A stretch of 27,717 bases of DNA from Candidatus Scybalocola fimicaballi (GCA_002317115.1 DCIP01000066.1:1-27717); one strand, 5' to 3'. Positions 8,164 through 16,795 are shown, counted from the first letter of the stretch. Made by a program: numbers and translations. The notes: a model not told the origin generated them from the sequence alone.

Positions 8164-9591
8164 ATGAAGAAATTTTTACTATCTATTCTGGTAGCTTGTG
8201 CATCGCTTTCAACATTTGCACAAGAGAACGCTGCTGCTGACACAGCAAAGCATCACCATCATCATCACCGTCACCATCGTAATGGTGTAGTGTTTGAGGG
8301 TAACGACAAGAAACCTAAAGTTCAGCTTTACGGTTTCGTCCGTAACTATTTCACTTATGATTCTCACACAATTCAGGCTGTAAACGGAGGTTTGTTCCAC
8401 ACTCTTCCTACAGATGAGAACCTTAACCTTCGTGGCGACGATTTGAACCAGCAGTCTTCATTGCAGTGGATGGCATTCACTACACGTCTTGGACTAAATC
8501 TTAATGGTCCTAAACTAAATGAGATCTGCACTATGAGCGGTAAGGTCGAGATGGACTTCTGCGGTTACAGCTCATACACTTATTTGCTACGTATACGTCA
8601 GGCTTATATGCGTTTCGCATGGCAGAAGAATATGTTGACTCTAGGACAGGCTTGGCACCCAATGTTCAACTCTGACATGATGCCTGGTTGCGCAGCTCTT
8701 GCAACTGGTTCTCCATTCCAGCCATTCAACCGCTCACCACAGATCCGCCACGATATCCGCTTCGGTAAGGATAACGGATGGAGATGGACTACTGATTTGC
8801 TTTGGATGCTTCAGTACACTCCAGTCGGACCAGACAAGGATGCTCTTGGTGCAGCGTCGTCTGCTAATATTAAATTCTTGAACAACTCTTGCATTCCTGA
8901 ATTGTACCTAGGTCTTGACCACACAGGAAAGAAGACAATCGTAGGTGTTGGTGCTGATCTTACGAGTCTAAAACCTCGTCAGACTAGAGTAGAGGAGATC
9001 AATTTTGAAGGAAAGGATACTGCTTGCACTGTTAAGTCTTCAGATAGAGTTACTGCGATCTCTCCAATGTTCTACTTCCAGTACAAACCGTCTAGCAATT
9101 TTAAGTTGATGGCAAAGGCTGTTTACGGTCAGAACACTGCTCACTTGAATATGCCAAGCGGTTACGGTCTATCTGCTTATGATGAGAAGACTGGTGAGTG
9201 TGACTATGTCCCTCTACGTATGTTCAGCACATGGATCAACCCAGTTTGGACAAAAGTAAGCAAGAATTCGGGTAATATCACAAAGGTTAGCTTCTTTGCG
9301 GGATACCAGAAGAATTTTGGTGCTAAAGAGGGTATGATTGAGGAGTATGTAAAATATACTTCGCTTCAGCACAAGGGTGGCAAGACTTTGGATAACTGCT
9401 TCCGTTTCTGCCCTACTTATACTTATACTATCAAGAACTTCGACATGGCATTCGAGTATGAGTTGACAGGCGCAACTTATGGCAAGGAGGAGAAAGACGA
9501 GTTAGGACACTGGTTAGGCCGTGCTGTTGAAGAAGACCACAACACAGTTCTTAACAACCGTGTTTGCCTAATGGTTAAGTACAACTTCTAA
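8164..9591 (+). CDS. Outer-membrane beta-barrel porin, DcaP-like, with a His-rich N-terminus
   Basis: A 475-residue protein. Residues 1-20 (MKKFLLSILVACASLSTFAQ) are a signal peptide. The mature N-terminus carries KHHHHHHRHHRN (29-40), eight histidines in nine residues, a possible metal-binding or pH-sensing tail. The barrel begins with VQLYGFVRNYFTYDSH. It then has the pattern SGKVEMDFCG, LRIRQAYMRF and LTLGQAWHPMFNSD, which resembles DcaP-type porins where the same order of strands occurs. It ends in LMVKYNF with a terminal Phe, as expected for an outer-membrane barrel. DcaP porins are linked to dicarboxylate uptake, and this gene directly follows a dicarboxylate-type permease. The family assignment is from remembered motif similarity and is moderate; outer-membrane location is firm. 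Confidence 0.75.
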   Translation: MKKFLLSILVACASLSTFAQENAAADTAKHHHHHHRHHRNGVVFEGNDKKPKVQLYGFVRNYFTYDSHTIQAVNGGLFHTLPTDENLNLRGDDLNQQSSLQWMAFTTRLGLNLNGPKLNEICTMSGKVEMDFCGYSSYTYLLRIRQAYMRFAWQKNMLTLGQAWHPMFNSDMMPGCAALATGSPFQPFNRSPQIRHDIRFGKDNGWRWTTDLLWMLQYTPVGPDKDALGAASSANIKFLNNSCIPELYLGLDHTGKKTIVGVGADLTSLKPRQTRVEEINFEGKDTACTVKSSDRVTAISPMFYFQYKPSSNFKLMAKAVYGQNTAHLNMPSGYGLSAYDEKTGECDYVPLRMFSTWINPVWTKVSKNSGNITKVSFFAGYQKNFGAKEGMIEEYVKYTSLQHKGGKTLDNCFRFCPTYTYTIKNFDMAFEYELTGATYGKEEKDELGHWLGRAVEEDHNTVLNNRVCLMVKYNF

Positions 9592-9617
9592 TCGTAAAAT
9601 TTGATTATGAATTATAG

Positions 9618-9644
9618 TAGAGACGTCGTAATGCGGCGTCTCTA
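9618..9644 (+). terminator. GAGACG-family hairpin after the porin gene
   Basis: TAGAGACGTCG (9618-9628), loop TAATG, CGGCGTCTCTA (9634-9644), an 11-bp stem with one G-U pair. The following T-run is poor (ATTGTTT), so it may be a weak terminator or an mRNA 3' end stabiliser. Confidence 0.6.
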
Positions 9645-9710
9645 ATTGTTTAAGAGTGTCACGTATTTATTTAAAATAATCAACAATTTAGCATAAAATG
9701 GGATTTTCGT

Positions 9711-9741
9711 TTTGATGTCTCATTCTAAATGTCTACCTTTG
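9711..9741 (+). promoter_or_regulatory. Predicted promoter of rpsO
   Basis: TTTG (9711-9714), 19-nt spacer, TACCTTTG (9734-9741), a full consensus match. Predicted start about 9748, only 20 nt before the rpsO ATG. Confidence 0.8.
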
Positions 9742-9767
9742 CACTCGCTAATTAAAATTATATAACA

Positions 9768-10037
9768 ATGTATCTAGATCAAGCTAAGAAAGCAGAAATC
9801 TTCGGGACTTACGGAAAGTCTAATACCGATACTGGTTCAGCAGAGAGCCAGATAGCGCTATTCTCATACCGTATCTCTCATTTGACTGAGCACGTTAAGT
9901 CAAACAAGAAGGATTTTAACACATCAAGATCTCTTAAGATGTTGGTAGGTAAGCGTCGTCGTATGTTGGATTTCTTGAAGGAGAAGGACATCGAGCGTTA
10001 CCGTGCAATCGTTAAGAAACTTGGTTTGAGAAAGTAA
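9768..10037 (+). CDS. rpsO: 30S ribosomal protein S15
   Basis: An 89-residue protein of normal S15 length that binds 16S rRNA in the platform of the small subunit. The core motifs are clear: DTGSAESQIALFSYRI, LTEHVKSNKKDFNTSRSL, LVGKRRRMLDFLKEKD and YRAIVKKLGLRK at the C-terminus. It stands alone with its own promoter and terminator. The 20-nt leader is too short for the pseudoknot autoregulation known in E. coli. Confidence 0.98.
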   Translation: MYLDQAKKAEIFGTYGKSNTDTGSAESQIALFSYRISHLTEHVKSNKKDFNTSRSLKMLVGKRRRMLDFLKEKDIERYRAIVKKLGLRK

Positions 10038-10057
10038 TCAACTTTCTTGAGAAAAAC

Positions 10058-10086
10058 AAAGGCGAGCAGAAATGTTCGCCTTTTTT
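10058..10086 (+). terminator. Intrinsic terminator of rpsO
   Basis: The stem AAAGGCGA (10058-10065) pairs with TCGCCTTT (10076-10083) and is followed by further T residues to 10086. It lies 20 nt after the stop codon. Confidence 0.85.
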
Positions 10087-10098
10087 CGTTTGCTTGAT

Positions 10099-10126
10099 AA
10101 AAAAGACGCAGTGATAAACTGCATCT
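10099..10126 (-). terminator. Terminator of the ketoacyl synthase gene (degenerate GAGACG hairpin)
   Basis: On the minus strand AGATGCAGT (10126-10118), loop TTATC, ACTGCGTCT (10112-10104), then TTTTT. The stem has one G-U pair that exists only in the minus-strand RNA, so it serves the minus-strand gene. Confidence 0.7.
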
Positions 10127-10154
10127 CGACTTTATTCCTTGCCGAACCTAAATG

Positions 10155-11834
10155 TCAATTTCTTTCGAACAGAATAGCTTCTGCTGTGAATTTGTTACCG
10201 CATTTGTCGACGTATAAATAGATTGCGGCTTTTGTATTTGCGTCGCAACAAAACTCTTCTATGATTTTCTTAGGATCTTCTGTTTTGCCTACGATTGTTG
10301 CCCCTTCTCCCTTGAACTTATTTTTGATACATATTTCTCCTGCTACAACGTTCGGAAGAGTGTAGACGAATATGGCTGGAGACGAGTTGTATTCGTCTGC
10401 CGTAATGTTGTCTAAATGGGTTAAATCGGATTCTATACATCCGGTGTCTGTGTTGACTACTAATGCTATCTCGTATGGATTATATTGTGATAGACCGCCT
10501 GTCTTGCTCAACAGTAATTCAACTGCGGTAGTCCCAAGTTTGCAATAGTCGTCCATTTTGGAAAATTTCATATATGGTTCTGACACTGATCCAAACAATC
10601 CTTTGATGTAAGTCTTGGAATCTGTGTCACATGTGCTATCTGAGATTGAGATTTTGGCTTTCTGCGAATAGTTAGATTTGAGACTCGCTTTTGGATATTC
10701 GCAGTTTCTATTGCTCACTACTATTGCTGCATTGCATCCCCCAAATCCGGATCCTGTTTTGACAAAGACATCGCACTTCTTGTCTTTTATTAACTTTTTA
10801 GACACGTTTAACTCGACGGGTGTTCCTGTCTCTTCAAAACCGATTGTCTTGGCTATCTCGTTTTTTTCCGCTAATGCGACACTTAATGCTAATTCAAGCA
10901 CACCGGAGCATCCAAGAGTGTGACCGAAATATCCTTTTTCGCTGACGACGGTGCTGTTTGTCAAACCAGCCACGGCCAATGCTTTTGATTCCATTTCGTC
11001 GTTGTAGACGGTGGCTGTGCCATGCATATTCACGAAAACTACGTCGGAAGCTGAGACGTTTGCTTCTTCCATTGCTGTCGTGATGGCATGAGCGAGTTCT
11101 TCGCCTGTGCGTGATGGCCCAGATATGTGGTTGGCATCATTGGAAGTTGCACCTCCGGCTATATAAAAACAGTTTGGATTGGAGGCTTTATTTGAAATAA
11201 TTAACGTGGATGCACCTTCTCCAAGTGAGATCCCGTCTCTGTTTTTGTCGTATGGTTTGCATACGTTATGACTAAGTGAGCGGAAACTGTCGAATCCGGA
11301 CACTACAAAATCGGTTAGCATATCGCCTCCGACGACTACGATGTTGTTGTATTTGCCGTGCTGTAGTAGTCTATGGGCATAAACTGCCGCTAGAACGCCT
11401 GAAATACATGCGTTTGATATGCAGACTGGTTTATTGCTATTTTTGAAGTAAGAGGCAACTTTCTGTGCCATTTTGAAAATGTAATCACTTTCGTTATGGC
11501 TTAGATTGTCGATGTTTCCTTTGGTAGATGATAAGATGAACAGAGTGGATGGGGAAGAAAGATCAATGTCTGAGAATCTTGTCGCATCTAATGTAGAGGC
11601 AATCATCATTTGTTCCAGACGGGAATATTCTGCTATGTTGGAAATGTTGTATTGCGTTGCAAAATCCGCGTCGACTGCACCAAGAGGAAACGATTGCCCA
11701 TTAGCGAATGTTTTTTCTGTGATTTTGACACCGCTGATTCCAGTTTCGACATTTTTAACTATCTCAGCTAATGAGTTGCCCAAAGCGCAGACAGCTCCTT
11801 TCCCAACAATAAATGATTTAGTCCCGATCATCAA
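10155..11834 (-). CDS. Two-domain beta-ketoacyl-ACP synthase, FabF-like with a C-terminal synthase-like half
   Basis: A 559-residue protein. Residues 1-380 are a KAS I/II-type condensing enzyme with the full Cys-His-His set: Cys143 (SNACISG), His271 (HGTATVYND) and His305 (KGYFGHTLGCSG), plus the Gly-rich GSGFGGCNAA near 361-370. It should join acyl and malonyl-ACP units. Residues 381-559 form a second region unlike ordinary FabF. It contains NTDTGCIESD (461-470) and SSPAIFVYTLPNVVAGE (484-500), motifs of the ketoacyl-synt_2 type seen in the short synthase-like proteins of aryl polyene and flexirubin clusters. That half lacks an obvious catalytic Cys-His-His set. No acyl carrier protein, dehydratase or ketoreductase lies nearby, so the gene is isolated. 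FabF-like identity is firm; a role in a pigment or special lipid is inference. Confidence 0.85.
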   Translation of the reverse strand: MMIGTKSFIVGKGAVCALGNSLAEIVKNVETGISGVKITEKTFANGQSFPLGAVDADFATQYNISNIAEYSRLEQMMIASTLDATRFSDIDLSSPSTLFILSSTKGNIDNLSHNESDYIFKMAQKVASYFKNSNKPVCISNACISGVLAAVYAHRLLQHGKYNNIVVVGGDMLTDFVVSGFDSFRSLSHNVCKPYDKNRDGISLGEGASTLIISNKASNPNCFYIAGGATSNDANHISGPSRTGEELAHAITTAMEEANVSASDVVFVNMHGTATVYNDEMESKALAVAGLTNSTVVSEKGYFGHTLGCSGVLELALSVALAEKNEIAKTIGFEETGTPVELNVSKKLIKDKKCDVFVKTGSGFGGCNAAIVVSNRNCEYPKASLKSNYSQKAKISISDSTCDTDSKTYIKGLFGSVSEPYMKFSKMDDYCKLGTTAVELLLSKTGGLSQYNPYEIALVVNTDTGCIESDLTHLDNITADEYNSSPAIFVYTLPNVVAGEICIKNKFKGEGATIVGKTEDPKKIIEEFCCDANTKAAIYLYVDKCGNKFTAEAILFERN

Positions 11835-11920
11835 ACTTTTTTATATACTTCCCAAAAAAATAAATCCCCTGTGATTCAATTGCTGAAATTACAGAGGAGA
11901 CAAATAAAATAAAAAGGATG

Positions 11921-11993
11921 AGCCGATGACGAGACTCGAACTCGTGACCTGCGCATTACGAATGCGACGCTCTACCAACTGAGCCACATCGGC
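11921..11993 (-). tRNA. tRNA-Thr (anticodon CGT)
   Basis: Read on the minus strand: acceptor arms GCCGATG/CATCGGC, D-stem GCTC/GAGC with AGTTGGTA, anticodon loop TTCGTAA (CGT, reading ACG), and T-arm ACGAG-TTCGAGT-CTCGT. The 27:43 pair is mismatched (T:C) and the discriminator is T. CCA is not encoded. It lies 8 nt after tRNA-Asp in the same transcript. Confidence 0.95.
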
Positions 11994-12001
11994 ATCGTTA
12001 G

Positions 12002-12075
12002 CGGTATGGACGGGACTCGAACCCGCGACCCCATGCGTGACAGGCATGTATTCTAACCAGCTGAACTACCACACC
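12002..12075 (-). tRNA. tRNA-Asp (anticodon GTC)
   Basis: Read on the minus strand: acceptor arms GGTGTGG/CCATACC with one G-U pair, D-stem GTTC/GAAT, anticodon stem CATGC/GCATG with loop CTGTCAC (GTC, reading GAC), and T-arm CGGG-TTCGAGT-CCCG. Discriminator G73 agrees with Asp identity. CCA is not encoded. Confidence 0.96.
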
Positions 12076-12104
12076 AATATGCCGTTCATTTCTGAATTGC
12101 TGTG

Positions 12105-12135
12105 CAAAATTATAGAAAAAAGTTGATATTGCAAA
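12105..12135 (-). promoter_or_regulatory. Predicted promoter of the tRNA-Asp/tRNA-Thr operon
   Basis: On the minus strand TTTG (12135-12132), 19-nt spacer, TAATTTTG (12112-12105). Predicted start about 12098, some 23 nt before tRNA-Asp. The downstream ketoacyl synthase may share this transcript because no separate promoter is clear in front of it. Confidence 0.75.
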
Positions 12136-12220
12136 TGATTTCGACAATATATTGTGTTTTTATTTCAACTTCTGACTAAAGAAAAAACACTATTTTGCAA
12201 TGTTAGCAAATTTTGATTGG

Positions 12221-12250
12221 TTTGATTGCTTGATTATTTCATTATATTTG
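12221..12250 (+). promoter_or_regulatory. Predicted promoter of the VanW-family gene
   Basis: TTTG (12221-12224), 18-nt spacer, TATATTTG (12243-12250). Predicted start about 12257, so the correct start codon is at 12269 or 12275 rather than the upstream ATG at 12200, which would precede the promoter. Confidence 0.65.
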
Positions 12251-12268
12251 CAAATAAACAAAAATCTA

Positions 12269-13090
12269 ATGCCTATGTTTCAAACTGTGGAAAAACCTAT
12301 TGAAAGAAGTCCGTTAAGAAGATTGCTTGGACGAGAATTCTATATTCTGAAAAGAAAACTGAAATGGTATTTAGGCGGCATTCCTTATGCGAAGGTCGAC
12401 AAAATGTACAAATGTGACAATCTCCTTATTGAACATAAATCGACATTGCTGAGGAAGCTAAAGGATGTCGATATGCATCTTCAATACAATAAAATCACAA
12501 ATTTGAAATTGGCGATAGCTCCGATAGATGGGGTGGTTATTAAGCCTGGAGAAACATTTTCGATTTGGAGAATGGTTGGTCGTCCGTCGGCAAGAAAAGG
12601 ATACAAAACTGGAATGATGATCCACAATGGTAAGGTAAGAGAAGGAGTGGGCGGCGGTCTTTGCCAACTTGGTAATTTGATTTATTGGATGGCTCTTCAT
12701 ACACAGTTGACTGTTACCGAACGTTGGAGACATAGTTTTGATGTGTTCCCTGATGTGAATAGAACCATTCCTTTTGCTTGTGGAGCAACGTTGGCATACA
12801 ACTACATAGATTTGCAACTAAAGAATAATACTGATAAGACATTTAAGATTAATCTATGGATAGACGACGAATTCCTTCATGGCAGCATATACTGTGATCA
12901 CTCTGCAGAGTTTGTGTATGAGGTTTATGAAAAGGATCATCGAATTGTCAAGCAAAGTTGGGGTGGTTATACACGTCATAATCAAATATGGAGGAAATCA
13001 ATAGATATACAATCAGGTGTGGAAAAACATGAATTTATTGTGGCTAATGATGCTATAATGATGTACAATCCATTGCTTGATTGTAAATAA
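12269..13090 (+). CDS. VanW family protein
   Basis: A 273-residue protein starting MPMFQTVEKP. The VanW domain is clear: KPGETFSIWRMVGRPSARKG, then a strictly patterned VREGVGGGLCQLGNLIYWMA, then TERWRHSFDVFPD and the later GATLAYNYIDLQLKN. VanW was first seen in vancomycin-resistance clusters, but its biochemical role is not established and most members, as here, have no resistance neighbours. No signal peptide or membrane helix is visible. It is a single gene with its own promoter, ending in a terminator shared with the convergent export operon. It does not by itself imply glycopeptide resistance. Confidence 0.88.
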   Translation: MPMFQTVEKPIERSPLRRLLGREFYILKRKLKWYLGGIPYAKVDKMYKCDNLLIEHKSTLLRKLKDVDMHLQYNKITNLKLAIAPIDGVVIKPGETFSIWRMVGRPSARKGYKTGMMIHNGKVREGVGGGLCQLGNLIYWMALHTQLTVTERWRHSFDVFPDVNRTIPFACGATLAYNYIDLQLKNNTDKTFKINLWIDDEFLHGSIYCDHSAEFVYEVYEKDHRIVKQSWGGYTRHNQIWRKSIDIQSGVEKHEFIVANDAIMMYNPLLDCK

Positions 13091-13128
13091 AACAGAGACG
13101 TGGAGTGATTCCACGTCTCTGTTTTTAT
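13091..13128. terminator. Bidirectional terminator between the VanW-family gene and the Wzz-like gene
   Basis: AACAGAGACGTGGA (13091-13104), loop GTGAT, TCCACGTCTCTGTT (13110-13123), a perfect 14-bp stem with T-rich ends in both directions. It is the longest perfect member of the GAGACG hairpin family. Confidence 0.85.
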
Positions 13129-13143
13129 TGATTGAATCTATTT

Positions 13144-14277
13144 TTATTCAACAGTATTCTCTGCCTCTTCTTCTTTATTTAAGTTCTTGATGAAGTGGAC
13201 TCCGCATAGAACAAACACTGTCAGAAAACCTAATATGACTCCATATTTGAGGCCTGTTTTCAACTTGCCTTTTTTGTCGTTTGGAAGTGGGTATCTAGGT
13301 GCGTCTATCTCTTGAATTAAAGGCTCACTCTTTACCATATCAAGCTTCATGACCTCAATATTCTTCACGATTTCAGAATATGCAGATGTGTTGATTTGAA
13401 TGTCAGTCTGATATTTTAGTTGTTCTACACCAATTATGTTTTTGGAAGGATTCATATTTAAATCTCGATAGTGTGCAACAGCATAAAGAGATTTATTCAA
13501 TTCCTTGCGGATAGAATCTGCTCTTTCTTGAAATTCGTCGATATTCCTTTGTGATTTTTCCCTTTTGCTTTCAAGATAAAAATCGAATACAGTATTGATC
13601 ATCGCAGTGCTAAACTCTTTAGCGAATCTTTCGTCTTTAGACTTTATCGAGAAATTGGCGTAAGAAAGTTTCTTGTCTATTTTCTCTATTTCGATGTCGT
13701 TGTGAATCATGTTTGACGCGAATTCCATGATCAAACTGTCTTGATCGCGAGAAAATGTTTCTCTGCATTGACCGTATGGAAATGTGATGTTGCAAATTGT
13801 TTTTTTTCGAAGCTTTGAAGGATCGTCCTTTTCTTTGATCTTGCCGCAATCGACTCTCATACTATCTGCCAATATTTTGTATTCTAACAGATTCATAGTA
13901 TCCCCATCTACAACTATTGGTTTCAGCAATGCCATTTCAACCATTGTCCTAGTACGAAACAATTCTACAAGATTGTCTCCGGAGAATGTTCCTGATGCTC
14001 CACCAAGACCAGTAAGAGCACTGAGTGCTCCTAAACCTATACCGTTTGATGTCTTAGATTCAATAGAAAATTTATATGTTGCAGTATATGTAGGTTTGTA
14101 AATGTATGCGTGTGTTATGCCGATTATTACTCCTACAATGCCAGCGGCAACGATAATCCATTTCTTGCTCCAAATATATGACCAATATTCTCCAATTGCC
14201 TTTTTGATGTCGGCAAAGGAAATCTTGTTTTCTTGAGAGTCTTCTGCTTGTAAAAGATCTTCCAAATCTATGTTCAT
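13144..14277 (-). CDS. Wzz-like polysaccharide chain-length determinant protein
   Basis: A 377-residue inner-membrane protein of the polysaccharide co-polymerase type. A cytoplasmic N-terminus of about 40 residues precedes helix 1 (WIIVAAGIVGVIIGITHAYI, about 41-60). The periplasmic region starts YKPTYTATYKFSIE (Wzz domain) and contains a long helical part around 225-320. A Pro-rich stretch (DAPRYPLPNDKKGK) comes before helix 2 (YGVILGFLTVFVLCGVHFI). It has no C-terminal tyrosine kinase domain. It would control polymer length or bridge to the exporter encoded just upstream, 12 nt away in the same operon. Confidence 0.85.
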   Translation of the reverse strand: MNIDLEDLLQAEDSQENKISFADIKKAIGEYWSYIWSKKWIIVAAGIVGVIIGITHAYIYKPTYTATYKFSIESKTSNGIGLGALSALTGLGGASGTFSGDNLVELFRTRTMVEMALLKPIVVDGDTMNLLEYKILADSMRVDCGKIKEKDDPSKLRKKTICNITFPYGQCRETFSRDQDSLIMEFASNMIHNDIEIEKIDKKLSYANFSIKSKDERFAKEFSTAMINTVFDFYLESKREKSQRNIDEFQERADSIRKELNKSLYAVAHYRDLNMNPSKNIIGVEQLKYQTDIQINTSAYSEIVKNIEVMKLDMVKSEPLIQEIDAPRYPLPNDKKGKLKTGLKYGVILGFLTVFVLCGVHFIKNLNKEEEAENTVE

Positions 14278-14289
14278 AGGTCTTTATTG

Positions 14290-16776
14290 TTATTTGTCGC
14301 CAGGAGTTTCTGCCTGAGCGTGCTTTGTCTCAATATAATTGTTTATGACTATAAATGCGGACACGCCTACTGAGGCGCATGATATTACAGTTGAAAGAGC
14401 TGACGCTAAGAAGTTCGCTCTAGCTCTTCTATCCTCGCTTGTTTCTTCTTTTTCTGGGACGTATAGATGGGATCCTGGTTTGACTCTTGGATAGTTTTTC
14501 ATAAACCAGAAATGACCTGTGGACTGCATCTCTCCGTTTGCGTATGCCACATACACATGTCGTTTGTCGGCATGCATGCCAAAACCACCGGATCTGCGGA
14601 TTGCTTTTCTTGCGGAATGACCTTTGTATACCATCATTCCTGGCACCTGGACCTTTCCGTTTACTGTGATTGTCTGAAGCTGCTTTGGCACGTATATCAT
14701 ATCACCGTCTTCAACAAAAATGTCATCTTCGCTTCCTGGACGCTTCAGAATACGATCCAAATCAATTCCGACTAAATCTGTTCTGCTTTGCAACTGTTTG
14801 ATTAATGAGGGGTCACCTTCTGTCTCTTGTATCTTTTGGATTAATTTGGCATCACGCATTCTTTCTGCAGCAGAACGAGTTCCCTTCCTAATCATGAATG
14901 CTCCTTGTACATAAGCGTAGCTTGTGACACCTCCTGCACGTGCCATGATGTCAGAGACTCTCTCTTTCTTGTTGGTGATTACATAGTCTCCTGGTGATCT
15001 AACTTCTCCAAGTATTGACATTGCTCTGCTGGATTCGATACCTTCTTTCAGTCTGACTGAAATCATATCTCCAGGCTCCAGCTGAATGTCTCCGTCTCCT
15101 CCTGCTGATAGATCTCTATCAACTGAAATCATTTTGATCTCATTCTTCTCAACATTTTCTTTTAGTTTGCTGTCGTCTTTGACTCTGCGTGACAACTCAA
15201 TCTTGTCGATGGCTGCAAATTCCTTGAATCCTTTAGCAAAGAAAATCAAGTCTTTGACGGTCATGTTTTCATAGTAAGGGAATGTTCCAGGTGCCAATAC
15301 CTGTCCGTAAATAGCAACAGTCTTCTTCTCCTCCAAATCTTTCATGCTTCCGATTGTGACTTCGTCCTCTTTCTTAAGCAACATGTTGAATTTGCCGTCG
15401 ATGAGATCTTTCACGTTGAAACTGATCAACTCGGGAGTCAAATCGTCACGTAGACGTGTGATAGTGGCTCTGTCCAAGTACGCGTCTTCCAATAGTCCGT
15501 CGGCTTTCTTGATCAAATCTTTAAGCGTCATGCCTGAATCCAATGCGTATGGTCCTGGACGAAATACTCCACCATAGATTTTCACACGGTTCGAATATCT
15601 GTCAAGTACCTCTGAGACAATAAACTGATCTCCTGTCTGCAATGGGAACATACCGTATAACTCGCTCGACACATCAGCTACACTCTTTTCTCTTTCTGTT
15701 GTGCGCTGTACTGTGATTCGATTCTGGTATGCATTTTCAGTAAAGCCTCCAGCGTATGAAAGCAAATCTTTCAATGTTTCGCCCTGCTTCATCTCAAATA
15801 CGCCTGGCCTTTTCAACGGTCCGTCGATGCTGACTCGAATGTCGTATGCTGGAACGTGGATCACATCCTGATCCTGCAATGAAATGTTGTTGGAAAGATT
15901 TCCGCTTGTCAGGAATGTATAAAGGTCGATTGTGGCGATATCCTTGCCCCCTCTTACAACCTTGATGTTACGCATAGATCCTGATGAGCTTGGCCCTGAA
16001 CATGCGTATAGGGCATTGTAAACTGTTGAAAGAGAGGATAATGTATATGTTCCAGGTCTTGTTACATTTCCTGTGATATAGACGCTGATGCTCTTCACAT
16101 TGCCGATAGTCACGGATACTTGTGTGTTGCCAGATGATATAGAACTGTAAATTGTGGCTAACTGCTTTTTGATCTTAGTCTGTACTGCCTCTATTGTCAA
16201 TCCGTTTACCATTACAGGGCCAACGTTGGGAATTCTGACACTTCCTTCAGATGATACTGTAAGCTGCATTGTGTTTTCTGCATATCCATAAACGTCGACT
16301 ACCAAAACGTCGCCAGGTCCGACAATGTAGTTCTTTGGCGTTGGCATATTCTGGTTTGGTGCAAAAGACATTCTTGCGTTAGAGAACAAATCTGAACCGA
16401 AAATTCTGTTGTTGATATAGTTCGCTTGTTCTGGATTCTCTCTCATCTCTTCAACTACGCTCTCAGCCAACTGATTGCGTGTGATTGCAATGTCTCCTTT
16501 TGTCTCTTTCTCTGTCTTGCTCTTGTCTTCTAAAATTCTGGCTTTCAATTGCAACGCTTCTGTTTCGCTCATTCCTTTGGATACAGCAAAACTTACGAAG
16601 TCGTCCATTGATCGCCCTGTCTCGTTATATGCTCTTTTGATTTCTTGAATCTGTGTCGCAGACAATTTTCCAGCGGACACGTTCTCCAAGCTATTGATAT
16701 TAATTGCAGACAATGATGATGTTGCAAACACCGTCATCGCAAGAATTATTCCTTTGAAAGATTTTAATATTTTCAT
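14290..16776 (-). CDS. Wza-like polysaccharide export protein with multiple SLBB domains
   Basis: An 828-residue protein with a Sec signal peptide (about 1-24, ATSSLSA) and no lipobox Cys. An N-terminal helical region leads to a poly-export domain from about 150 (NYIVGPGDVLVVDVYGYAE). About six SLBB-type units follow, each with a G-x-V-x-x-PG core (for example VTRPGTY, LKRPGVF, VFRPGPY, VLAPGTF, VRSPGDY, VQVPGMM). A hydrophobic helix near the C-terminus (FLASALSTVISCASVGVSAF) is in place of the Wza membrane helix. It is about twice the length of enterobacterial Wza, as is common in Bacteroidota. It forms the outer-membrane exit for an exopolysaccharide. No glycosyltransferase genes are nearby. 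Confidence 0.88.
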   Translation of the reverse strand: MKILKSFKGIILAMTVFATSSLSAININSLENVSAGKLSATQIQEIKRAYNETGRSMDDFVSFAVSKGMSETEALQLKARILEDKSKTEKETKGDIAITRNQLAESVVEEMRENPEQANYINNRIFGSDLFSNARMSFAPNQNMPTPKNYIVGPGDVLVVDVYGYAENTMQLTVSSEGSVRIPNVGPVMVNGLTIEAVQTKIKKQLATIYSSISSGNTQVSVTIGNVKSISVYITGNVTRPGTYTLSSLSTVYNALYACSGPSSSGSMRNIKVVRGGKDIATIDLYTFLTSGNLSNNISLQDQDVIHVPAYDIRVSIDGPLKRPGVFEMKQGETLKDLLSYAGGFTENAYQNRITVQRTTEREKSVADVSSELYGMFPLQTGDQFIVSEVLDRYSNRVKIYGGVFRPGPYALDSGMTLKDLIKKADGLLEDAYLDRATITRLRDDLTPELISFNVKDLIDGKFNMLLKKEDEVTIGSMKDLEEKKTVAIYGQVLAPGTFPYYENMTVKDLIFFAKGFKEFAAIDKIELSRRVKDDSKLKENVEKNEIKMISVDRDLSAGGDGDIQLEPGDMISVRLKEGIESSRAMSILGEVRSPGDYVITNKKERVSDIMARAGGVTSYAYVQGAFMIRKGTRSAAERMRDAKLIQKIQETEGDPSLIKQLQSRTDLVGIDLDRILKRPGSEDDIFVEDGDMIYVPKQLQTITVNGKVQVPGMMVYKGHSARKAIRRSGGFGMHADKRHVYVAYANGEMQSTGHFWFMKNYPRVKPGSHLYVPEKEETSEDRRARANFLASALSTVISCASVGVSAFIVINNYIETKHAQAETPGDK

Positions 16777-16795
16777 GTTTCAGTTTTTCTTGATA

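Noticed and set aside
8251..8280. The run of six histidine codons could be taken for an engineered affinity tag.
   Set aside because: It follows a native signal peptide, is interrupted by Arg and continues with more His, and lies inside ordinary chromosomal context with no vector sequence.
12200..12268. Upstream ATG at 12200 giving the VanW-family protein 23 extra residues.
   Set aside because: A promoter match at 12221-12250 lies inside that extension, so the start should be at 12269 or 12275.
12269..13090. Reading the VanW-family gene as evidence for vancomycin resistance.
   Set aside because: No van ligase, dehydrogenase, dipeptidase or two-component genes are nearby. Stand-alone VanW genes are common in susceptible bacteria.
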